64,000 nt of DNA from Tetradesmus obliquus (Eukaryota > Chlorophyta > Chlorophyceae > Sphaeropleales > Scenedesmaceae): the NCBI GenBank assembly GCA_030272155.1, contig CP126202.1, positions 2,790,001 through 2,854,000 of the forward strand, written 5' to 3'. The translations under genes were made by a program, and so were the position numbers. Position 1 is the first letter of the stretch. Every line of letters starts with the position of its first letter. The notes under the pieces are model-generated. The model saw only the letters and a program-made list of their open reading frames with translations. It did no database searches and was not told the DNA's origin. Of the stretch, positions 11,480 to 22,900 are shown one piece after another.

Positions 11480-11625
11480 GGGCCGCTGTCCTTCGTGGCT
11501 TTAGTGGACAGCGTGCACGCTTGTTTTCTTTCTTGCACGCTTGTGTCCCCTGAGAGGTGGCCAGGGACGGCGATGGGGCACAGGGGCTGGTGCCTAGGTC
11601 CTACGTGGATGTGGAGCAGTTCTGA
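11060..11625. repeat. SH3 exon copies on both sides of the last TASH3-like exon
   Basis: The start of the second SH3 exon (VLYAFDAEA) is copied at about 11067-11101 and 11178-11245, upstream of the real exon 11309-11479. The end of the same exon, including its stop codon, is copied after the gene at about 11560-11624 (VARDGDGAQGLVP to a TGA stop). Confidence 0.85.
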
Positions 11626-12476
11626 TGCAGCTGTGTTCTCTCTTAATTGACGCGCAGTACGACTGCGTATGTTCCTTGGCTCTTTGATGGGTGGGCTGCA
11701 GCCAGCTGGTGCACGTGCACCGGGCCACGTGGCCGCACATTGGTAACAATGGTAACTGGCTGGTGTTTCTTCATACATAACCTGGAGCAGCTACTGCAGG
11801 CCTGCAGGCCTGAGTCTGGTAGTCCAGCTCGGTTTTTAATGCATACCAATACTCTGTATTCGCTGATGCACTCGGTCATCGTCAGTGATGGCCGGGCAGA
11901 TGGTGACTTGTGATTGACGTCCAAGGATAGGTGCATCGAGGTTCCCCTGCATTCCATGCACCAGGAGTTGGCGCGCAAGGATGTGCCACGTTTTCGATTC
12001 ATTTTTAGTATCAATTGAAGTAGTCGGTTCTGGTTTCTCTGACCTTGTTCAGATGGCGGCCGGACCCGCATGTAATTCTACCAATCTCATTACCTCTCTC
12101 GCATTGTCACCTCGGACGCAGGAACAAGGCGAAGAATCGTTTGAAGCATTGGTTAGCTTTGTAGCTTTGCCCTTAATTTTGCTCCTAGTGCACACGAGCT
12201 TAAGGCGTGCAGGTTACCTCGACGGTTGCGACTGTTACCGCGACAACCACCCCGGCGTTCTTCTGACGAGACGTGCACACCAATGCCAGATATATGTTGA
12301 CACGATGCAAAGCATTCGATATATTGAAGGAACACCTGATCTGTCAATAAGTCAGCCTTTTATTGAACTAGCCACCCAGATCGTGTTCCGTGATGATTTC
12401 ACGAGAGCATTGGCAGGCGCGGGCGTCGCCTCGACAAAGCTAAATAGCATCCAACAACAATATTACCGTATTGTCT
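11480..12476. other. Intergenic region between TASH3-like and glucan-synthase-like genes
   Basis: Holds the post-stop SH3 copy (11560-11624) and otherwise lower-GC, non-repetitive sequence. The open frame at 11981-12562 has no recognisable protein features and overlaps the next gene's signal-peptide exon in another frame, so I do not call it. A promoter for the downstream gene is expected here but no clear motif is visible. Confidence 0.6.
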
Positions 12477-13802
12477 ATGAGATCATTCGTCTTGAGCCTG
12501 CTCCTGGGCCTGTCGCTTGCGGCAGCGAGCTTTGCTCCAGTTGCCCACGCAGCCCCAGCTGATGAGTGGCGCTCCCGCACGATCTACCAGGTGCGAGTGT
12601 TTGATTTTGGGATGTGTTTTGACGGCTTACGAGGCTTGGAAGACATTGGGGCAGGCTGTTGTCTCCTGCAATTAGGCACACAACCATGGTGTGTCGCCTG
12701 GCATGCAGCGCAGCGCCTGTGCTGTACAGCTGCATACATAGATCACAAGCCTGTAATGCACTGACAAAACATTCACTTCTATCATCAAGCCAATGTAGCG
12801 GCTGTGCTTCACATTTGTCTGAGCAGCAGAGCGCATCGCGCCTGCCTTCCTGCCTTGTTCTGCGCATCTGTGTATGCATGCACACATGTACATGTCCTCC
12901 AGTGGCACTTGCCAATCGGCTTGCAAGCGCAATGCAACCAGCATCCACACCTCCCCAACATTTCAAAGCGCAGTACATCCCAATTGTCAGTTGCTTTTAT
13001 ATCCATGCAGGTGTTCACGGACCGCTTTGAACCCTCGGACTGCTGGGGGCAGCCCTGCTTCAAAAGCTGCTGTCACAGTACTCACAGTGCGAGGGCATGC
13101 ACGACATGCTCTTGGACCACTTACAACAGCTGAAACCTCGCCACAATGCACTTCGTCATTTGTATTTATATCCATGCAGGTTGTCACGGACCGCTTTGCT
13201 CCCTCGGACTGCTGGGGGCAGCCCTGCAGCGACCTCGACAGCTACTGTGGCGGTACCTGGGAGGGCCTGTCAAAGCGGCTGAATTACATAACTGACATGG
13301 GCTTTGATGCAGTCTGGATCAGCCCGGTGTCTAAGCAGGTGAGCTGATAATATTTCCAAATGCAGCATTGAGCACCTAGGATGAGAGCAGCAGAAGTCTG
13401 CATGGATACAAATGCAGGCATGATGATTGCCAGCAGCGGTACGAGGCATCTGGCTGACGCAACACTGACGCCAGCATGTGTCAGCTGTCACTGTTCCCAC
13501 CCGACAGCAGCGCGCACACCGAGTTACATCAGTAAGGTGCAGTGCTGCATTTTACTTCATTTGTGCGTGTCATGCTGCAAGATCTGCGGCTGTTGCTGTA
13601 AACCAGCTGCTTATGACACCTGCTTGCATGCTGCATTGTCTCTGCTGCAGGGCAGTGATGCTGTTGGGGCAGCCGGCTATCATGGCTACCGGCCAGCAGA
13701 CCTCTTCACCCTCAACCCCGCATTTGGCAGCCAGCAGCAGCTGCAGGCGCTGGTGCACAAATGCCACAACAGTGAGCATGCCCGCAGGCAGCATGTATGG
13801 AG

Positions 13803-13837
<35 letters not shown>

Positions 13838-13958
13838 CGCCTACTTGTCACCTCCTGATTGTAACATGCTTGTTGCTGGTCTGTCAGCTGGCAAGGGTAC
13901 TCCCTCACTCTTCAGCTCGCAGCCATGCACTACTGCCAGGCACCACATGTGAACAGCA

Positions 13959-13994
<36 letters not shown>

Positions 13995-16900
13995 CAGCAA
14001 CTGCAGGCTGTTGACTCGTACAGGCAGCCCCTGGACTGCTGCAGCAGCTGCCTCTACCCCGATCTGCAGCTGGCAGTGCTCTTTTATCAGCAGCACCAGC
14101 ACCTGTTCTGTCGCCTGTTGCTGCTCCTGTGATCAGCATTTGACAACAATGCACCCACTGCACCGCCTGCATCTGCCCCTTCATACTGTCACAGGTGGCA
14201 TGCTGGTCATGTTTGACATGGTCATCAATCACATGGGTCATGGTGACGTGTCATCTTTCAACCCCTTCAATGCAAGCAGCGACTACCACGACTGCAACGG
14301 TGAGCTTGATGATCCCGCTTGCAGCAGCAGCTGCAAATGTTGCTGGTAACTTCCCGCCTAATTTGAGGCAGCACATGGCTGATCAGCAAGCGCTGCTGCC
14401 TGCTGCAGCTGCAAGTGGTGACTGTGCACAGTAGGCCACCATTGTTGCACACGGCACCGCTGCAAAACCTCTCCTGGCTTTGCTTATGAACATGGGCATG
14501 CTTTTTTGCCATTGTGCGCTTTTCATCGCTTGCATGTGTGCCCTTTTGTGCCTCTCGCCACCTGCTGCAGGCTGCTGCGGCCCCTACTGCGACATAGACC
14601 CAGCAGGCATCTTTGCCAGCCCAGCAGCAGCAGCCAGCTTCAAGCACTGCAAGCTGGCAGGCCTACCTGACCTCAACCACAGCAGTCCCGGGGTGCTGTC
14701 CCGCATGCAGCAGGTGTTTGAGCACACGCTGGCTGCGTACAAGCCTGATGGGCTGCAATTGGATGCAGCAGGGCACTCCGACACGGTAAGCAAAGCAGAG
14801 TTGAAAGCTTTGAAGAAACTAATCAACAATAACCTACAATAGTTCAGCTCACATCACATGTAGATGGGCTGCGCCTGGTTCAGGTCTGGCCTACCTGACC
14901 TCAAACAGAGCAGCCCTGGGGTGTTGACACGGATGCAGCATGTGTTTGACCACACACTGGCTGCGTACAAGCCTGATGGGCTGCGACTGGATGCTGCAGG
15001 TCACTCCGACACAGTAGGCAAAGCCCTAGATTCCTCCTAGCTCGTTTTCAGCAGCCATCCAATTTAAGCCATCCAATTTAACCTTGCAAGCTAGCACCAT
15101 GTGCTATGAAGCAGTCAAGCAACTTCAAGCAGCTGGAAGGTGCCGCTTGCTCTGTGGCCTGTAGTGTTGCTGCACAGCTCGTGCAGCATGTCCTGCAACA
15201 TGCTCCGGCTTCAAATAGCACGCAGCAAGCAGTAAGTTGCTTGGGGTTGTTGTCCAGGTTGCACTGCCATAAGAAGCAGACTGGACCTCTCACTGCAACC
15301 CGCCACCTGCCTGCCTGCACATGCCTGCCTCTGTCATACCTGGCAACTACCTGCCATATGCCAAGCCTTCCGCGCTGCAGTCACTGCCGGCATCAGCGAC
15401 AGCACATCAACCTCTCCCCACCTGTGTGTGTGCTCCCGCTCACTGCACCTGCCTGCCTGCCTGCACACTCCTGCCCCTGCTTCCTCTGTCAACACCGCTC
15501 GCCCGTGCAGTCCTTCCGTGCTGCACTGATGGCCAGCATCAGCAACAGCACGTTCACTGTGGGGAAGGTGTTTCTTATGGACAACATCTCGCTGTCAATG
15601 CGCGTGGTTGCGGAAACTGTCACAGCAGGCAGAGCTTCAAGCGTATTCAGCTTCCTATTCTCTCCCGGCCTTTGTGTGCTTTCTCTCACTCACCTGCCTT
15701 ACCGCCTGCGCGCTCCTGCCGCTTCTACCTCCTGCTACCTCCAAACACCCCTCACTTGCATGCAGTCCTTCTGTGCTGCACTGACGGCCGGAATCCGCAA
15801 CAGCACCTTCACTGTGGGGGAGCTGTTCCTCGTGGACAACATCTCGCTGTCAATGGGCGTGGTGGCAGACTTTGTCAAAGCCGGTGGAGCTTCGAGTGCG
15901 TTCAGCTTCCCAATGGCGATTGCACTGGAGAAGGTGCTGCGGGTGAGTGAAGGTCTGTGTGCGTGATGTCACGGATGCTGTTACTAGTACCCCGTTGTGC
16001 TCCTTGTGAATTCCTGATCATGCTTGGAGGTAATCTATTTCAGGGCTGGCGGTTCCTCTGCTGCACACAACGCCGGTTGCCTTTGTTGACCACACCGTGT
16101 TGCGCGCTGTCTGGTCTGGTTGGGTTTGCTGCTGTTTGTTATAATCCTATGGTATGAGGAAGGTGACGCACTGATGCCTTTTGCACCGCAGGAGCATACT
16201 GCGCATGGCAGCCACAGGCTGTGGCTGGCGCAGCGTCGTGAGGATTTCATGCATAATGTAGCTCCACCACTTAGCATTTCGTATGCAAACGTGGCATGCA
16301 TATGCTGCCACTAAAGCTCAATGACACCTGCAGTGCGCTCTCTGTGCGGCAAGTAATTGTACGGTGTGGCACCGCTGCAAAGACAAGCAGCAGCTCTGTA
16401 CTCGGGTTGTCGTGAGATGCTCGCTTGTTGCCTGTTGTGTTGCTGCTGAATGCCGTGCAGGTCTATGAGCACCTCAACCTCACCCCCGAGGCAGCCCCCC
16501 TCACGGAGCACTACGGCAGCCTGGACGTGCTGCGTTTTGCCAACAGCTATGCTGTCATATGCATCACCTAATCATCATGTGACCTGCCTGCGATGATGCC
16601 CTGCAGGTGCAGAAACATTGGACCATCAGATAGAAGGCCATGCACTGACAGTTGGTGGTTCTGTGGTACAAGAATCTGGGGACATTGAAACTATTCTCAC
16701 TTGTTGCTGCCAATCACTGTGCGCAGGTGTACGAGCACCTCAACCTCACCCCCGAGGCAGCCCCTCTCACAGAGCACAACGGCGCCCTGGACGTGCTGCG
16801 CGGCGCAGTCATGCACATGCGGCTGCACCAGCTCGGCTGCGGCGTGGTGGCAGTCTCGCCTAGGTGTGCAGTTGCCTTTTACAGCATATCCTACATATGT

Positions 16901-19900
16901 ATGCTGTTGGAAGAAAGGTTGTTGGGAATTGCTCTGCTTTGTATGCGCTGCACAGCATGGCGTGCAAGTGCTGCTGTGGTTTTCCAAGCTGTCGCTGCCT
17001 TTTTTGACGTGCTGCTTCACTTGAAACAAATCGCCGCAGGTACGCTGCACAGATCAGTAAGAAGCTGTCCTGCTTCTGGGACCTGGTGCCCCTCGGCCGC
17101 CCAGACGCCACCCACATGCGAGGCATCACCAACGCCCTGGACACCTCAGACAGCCTGGCAGCAGACGACTCCATGAGCTTGGATGCCGTCCTTGCCCTCA
17201 AATCAAGCTGTAAAGTGCAGCTGCAGACGCTGTATGGGCTGTCAAGGGGGCAGCAGTACAGCTTGGCGGCCTTTGTGGGGAGGCTGACGCAGCAGAAGGG
17301 CGTGGATGTGATTGCGGAGGCGGCGGCGGCGCTGCTGGCGAGGCACCCGCTGCTGCAGCTGGTGGTGGTGGGGCCGGCAGGTGAATGGGTTGGGCTGGGG
17401 TAGCTGCAAGCAGTGCTGCTCTGTTCAGTGGCCTATAGATTTGCCTGCTTGGCTTGTGCGTGTGTGTTTTGATGCTCAAGGCGTTGACAAATACTCAGCT
17501 TTCTGGGCAGCAGTACAACCGTACAACCTTACTCAGCAGAAATGTGTGGATGTCATTGGCGCGCTGCTAGCGAGGCACCCGGTGCTGCAGCTGGTGGTGG
17601 TGGGCCCAGCAGGTGCGCCCAACGCGTGCAATGCCAGGCTTGCAATAGAGAGAGGGGGGTGACACGGGTGTCCTTGCGCGGCATACGCCACCACGAACAC
17701 CTGAAAGGATTGGAAGCTGCAACCAGCTCAGCTCGGGCTGTCACTCAAATGAGGCTTGCAGTATGCCATGTACTGCATGCAGCGCTGCTCAGAGTTCACA
17801 TGCATACCCGGCTTGCGTTTGTGCGTCTGCTGCTTATACTGTTGGCAAGCGCTCAGCTTCAGCTATGTTGCATTCAGCCAGGAACACAGCCCACAGCAGC
17901 ACACCCCAATACACTTGCGTCAAAGCAAAAACACATACGTATGCAATGCTGAACCTGCCTGTCACCATGCTTCCCCTGCCTGCTGTGCTTGTATCTTTAC
18001 ACATCAGGTGACCCCATTGGAAGCGCTGCTGCTGCCAAGCTGTGTGCGCTGCAGCTGCCTGGATTGCTAAATGACCCTGCCTGCTGCCTGCCTGTGCTGC
18101 TTTTCCACACATTATGTGCATGTGCAGGTGACCCTGTTGGCAGCGCAGCAGCCGCCAAGCTGTGTTCGTTGCAGCTGTCAGGGGCCTTCCCTGGGCGTAT
18201 GTTCTGCCCGCTGGACCGCTACGTGGCTGGCGCTGAGAAGAAGCTGCTGCTGCGGGCCACTGACTTCTGCCTGCTTCCCAGCAGGTTTGAGCCATGTGAG
18301 TGGCGCTATTGTGAGTCGGTTATTTGGCTGAGGGGTGGTGTTGTTGATGGATGGGCGCAAAGGAGCTGCTGCTGCGCGCTACGGACTTCTGCCTGCTGCC
18401 CAGCCGGTTTGAGCCATGTACGTCATCCAGCCATCTGCCGTCTGTCAACAGCCTGGCAGGCAACAGCTAGAGGCATGTTTGGGTGCGCTGAAGTTTCGTA
18501 CCAGCGGTCAACAGTTGGTGGTAGTACACTCAAATGTCATTTGTTGAGGAGACTCCACACATCAGCAAGGCCTTTGATGATGCCTGTGGGGCCACACACA
18601 TACCAGGCAAATTTTTCTCACTCATTGCAGCTGCTGCTGCTGCTGCCGCTGCTGCTGCTGCTGCTGCTGCCACCCCCAGGCGGCCTGGTGGACATTGAGT
18701 TTGGCTGGAATGGCTGCCTCGTCATTGGCCACGACACAGGAGGCCTGGGCAAGATGCCGGGGTGGGTGTCACAAGTATTTTGAGGGTTTTATGCAGACTT
18801 AGGCACCAGGATTCAGCTTGGGGAATGTTGGTTAGGCTGCCTCGTCATTGGCCACGACACAGGAGGCTTGGGAAAAATGCCGGGGTGAGTGTCACAAGTA
18901 TTTTGAGGGTTTTATGCAAACTTAGGGCACCAGGTCTCAGCATAGGGTTTGTCAGTCAGGCTGCCTGGTCATTGGCCACGACACAGGAGGCCTGGGCAAG
19001 ATGCCAGGGTGAGGCACGCATGGCATGTTCCTGTCAGGGGTGTTGAGCAACACTAGGCGGCTGGGCAGGATGCCCTGGTGAGTGTGTGAGGCGCCACGTT
19101 TTTGGGGTTGTAAGTGGCAGGATGTCAATGCAGTGCAAGAAGTCTGCCTGTCACTGCTTGTCAATTACCTTGATGTCTCACCCTCTGCTTGGTGCCGCTC
19201 CTGCCACTTCTCCGCTGCTGCTGTTTTGCCGCAAATTGCAGGGTGTACTTCACCGCTCGGGCCAGCCACCTGGGCCACCTGGCGCGCAAATTTGAGGCTG
19301 CTGTTCATGCTGCCATGGCGCTAACGGTCTCGGACCGGCACAGCATGACAGCGCAGGCGCTGGCGAGGCGCTTCCCTGTAGAAGGCATGCTGGGCGCGTA
19401 CGCTGACACCTGGAAACACGTGAATTGACTGTCATTGCCTTTGTTGCACCAGTTCTTATGTTCAGTTGCATCTCTTTTCCCAGACTGCACATACAGGAAA
19501 GGCAGAAAAGGCTCGGGCAGCTTGCCTGCTTCTGATGCATAGAAAGTGCGAGATGGATGTCGCACATGCATTCCGAGCATACCTGCCTGGCTGTTTCTAC
19601 CTACCTGCCTGCGCAGGTGGACCGCTGCTTCAGGCAGGCCAAGGAGGTCCGTCAAGCCCAGCAGCAACAGCAGCAGCACGCTGCCAGCTTCTTCGCCAAA
19701 AAGTGGGAGCGCTGCAACAAGGGCACGGCAGCAGCAGGCACTGGCGCTGCTGCTGCCACTGCCCCAAAAGACACCGCTGCTGCCACACTCACCGACCAGA
19801 GCTGCACAACAGCAGCAGCAAATCACTCCTCTAGCAGCACTGACAACCGCAACGGCTCGGTGTCAGTGGACTGCGCTGCTATCTTGAGCAGCTTCAGCTG

Positions 19901-22900
19901 CAAGCGCAGCAGCCGGCTGCAGCAGCTGCCGCCGCGACTTCCGGCAGGTGGTGGCAGTGCTGAGCATTGCAGCGATGGCCCTGGTCAGCGGCTCAGCTGG
20001 CAGCAGCGGCTGAGCAACAGGCTGCTGGTGGTGCTGCTGCCATTCAGTTTGGGCCCTGGCATCCTGCTGCTGAGCTTCGTGCTGCTGGAGGTGCGGCTTT
20101 GAGGACTGCTTTAGAGGCAAATTTATCCAATTTGTAGCTTGGTGTTGCTGCACCTGCAACATTACGAGGTGTGGCTGTTGGATGGAGACATAAATAGCCT
20201 GCAACATAGATGCACCTGGGCTCTGCTAATGTGCCGTCGTCATTGCTGTACTGCTGCTTCATGCTGCTGCTGCTGCCCCTGCTGCTGCTTCATGCTGCAG
20301 GATGTGCATGCGGGCTCCGGGCTGCTGTGCAAACTGCACCTGCAGGACAAACTGCTGCACTCGTTACTAACCTAGCACTGCCGATATGCTGCCGCTGCTT
20401 CATGCTGCAGGACGCGCTGGTGGGCTCCAGGCCGCTGCGTGGGCTGCACCTGCACGACAACCTGCTGGCGTGGCTGCCTAGCTTCTTACAGCTGCTGCTG
20501 CTGCTGCTGCTGCTGATCTGCAGGACGTGCTGGTGGGCTCCAGGCCGCTGTGTGGGCTGAACCTGCAGGACAATATACTGCCCTGGCTGCCGCGCGGCAT
20601 GTGCCTGCTTGCACCCAGCTTTATTGGCTTTGCCATACTCAGCACAGGTGAGCTTGCAGATTCTAGTCAAAGAAAACAAAGGTGCCTTTTGAACAGATCC
20701 TTTCACCAGCTTCAAGCTGAGCCAGGTTCCTTGTATTTGCAATCAGCATAGGTGAGGCTGCTGCTGATCAAAGAGCACATCTTCAGCTGCACATTTTCTG
20801 AATGATGAAGATATTGCAGCAGCTCCACCCTACGCTTGCAGCGACCGGGCAACAAAATGTTGCACCCAACCTTGCACTGCTCTGCGCATCTGTTACTCTG
20901 CCGCTCTGTTTGTTCAGGCTTTGCGCCGCTGTGGTTCTGGCTGGGTGCCAAGCTCAAGCCGGCCACCTACATCTTTCACACTCACCCTGGCACTGCTCTG
21001 AGTGTGCATCTGTTACGCTGCCGCTTTGTTGCAGCCTTTGCGCCGCTGTGGTTCTGGCTCGGTGCCAAGCTGAAGCCCGCCACCTACATCCGCGCAGCAG
21101 CGCTGGCAGTGGCTGCTGCCTACCTGCTGGCCTTTGTGGCGCTGTATGCCAGCAGCATTGTAACTCTGGCTGGTGGGCTGTGTGAACATGGTGGCTGGTG
21201 AACATGGTGGCTGCCCCCATTATGAGCGTGGGGCTGCTAGGACAGGAGGAGGTGGACGTGTTTGAGGTGAGGCCAGCATTCGATTCGTTAAGTTTGGTTG
21301 GTTGGGCCCAGTTATCAAAATGGGAAAAATCTGATGGCTGCTTCCTAGCAGCTGGCCTTTGTGGCGGTGTATGCCAGAGCCACCTACTGCTTTGCTGTGG
21401 GGCTGGCTGGTGTCATAAGTTTGGTGGCTGCCCCCATCGTGAGCATGGGGCTGCTGGGGCAGGAGGAGGTGGGCGTCTTTGAGGTGAGACCAGCGCGCGA
21501 TCCGTGATGTTCTTTGTAGGCTCCTGTTTTATATTTCACAAAGATCTGGTGGGTGGCACGTACGTGTTGGGCTGTGCGGTGCTGTATGTCAGTGCCACCA
21601 TCTGCTTTGCTGTGGGGCTGGTTGGTGTCATAAGTTTGGTGGCTGCCCCCATCATGACCATGGGGCTGCTGGGGCAGGAGGAGGTGGGCGTCTTTGAGGT
21701 GAGGCCGGCACACAAGCTTGATAACATCAGACACAGAGGGCTTAGCATGTTGCAGCTGCCTTGGTTGCCCTGAGGCGGGTGCTCCACCACAGCCAGGTTG
21801 TGCAGGTCATGAAGGCATAAGCTTGCACTGTCTGTTGCACACGTCTGCTGTGTCATGGCATCAGCTGGTGCCGCCCCTGGCATGCTGACACACCTGCCTC
21901 TGATGCGCTTTGCAACAGGTTGGCCGCAGCATGCTCGCCCTCAGCGAGTGCGTCAAGTACAGCCTGCTGGCAGCAGCAATGGCCGCCGCCGCAGCAGCAT
22001 CAAGCTCTCTAGATCTACCGCACCAGCTGCTGGCCGGCTGTGCGCTGCTGGTGGCTGTGGCCATTGCAGCCTGGCTGTGCAGCCCTGCTGGTCTCACTCA
22101 GGCTAATCACCACATGCAGCTGAGCTGTAGGCGCCAGTGGCCTCTGCTGCAGCACCTCAGGTATGGTGACCGGGTTGTGCATCACTGGAACGTGCTGCTC
22201 TCACTGTGTGACACAGGCCTACCACCACATGCACCTGAGCTGTAGGCGCCAGTGGGCTCTGCTGAAGCACCTCAGGTTGGTTTGTGGTGCAAACTGTTGC
22301 TTCCTTCACTGGCATGCTGCAAGTTGTGGCATGCCGTGTGCCCCAGCCATTTGCACCAGCTGTTCGGGTGAACATTTGTACAAGCGCATATGCTGGCAAT
22401 ACGGTGATGCAACCTGGGCTTGCCGTATTTCCTTGCTTCAGCAGACAGTCCCAACCCTGAAAGTTGAAAACGTGCTGAACATAGCTGACGCTGAACGTTG
22501 TTACCCCTGTTTCTTCTGCTCCCGTTTTGCTCTATTCTATGCAGCTGCTTCTGGCTATCCCTCGCCGCCGGCACCTGCGACACCCTGGCCCTGCTGCTGA
22601 CTGGATTCCTGGTGGTAGCAATCACTGACAGCCTTGCAGTACTGGCGTCATTCCAGGCTATTGCATTCGGCTGCAGTGCTGCTGCAGTGCCGTGGAATTG
22701 GCGTGCACTGTCAAGCAGGGGAGCAGAGCTGCACCTGAATGGGGCGATGCTGCTGCTGGCAGGGCTGCCGCTGTATCAGGCGCTGAAGGCAGCTGTGCTG
22801 CTGGCTCGCCTGCCCAACGGTGCGTGGAAGTGTTGCGCTGCTGTCACAGGTCATTCATTAGGGCATCCAGTAACAGGGTTAATGCTTATGGTCTGCAGAC

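Noticed and set aside
11981-12562. 193-codon plus-strand frame before the glucan-synthase-like gene
   Set aside because: No recognisable features; its end overlaps the signal-peptide exon in a different frame.
13381-14349. A 322-codon plus-strand frame
   Set aside because: It crosses introns and the true exons 13651-13771 and 14195-14299 in mixed frames; the Cys/Ser-rich translation has no domain, while the spliced exons give clear GH13 motifs.
12477-15942. An independent secreted alpha-amylase gene
   Set aside because: No stop or terminator separates it from the GT5 exons, phases join, and the amylase fold lacks region IV and its C-terminal domain; a fused Ags-type gene explains it better, though cDNA could still split them.
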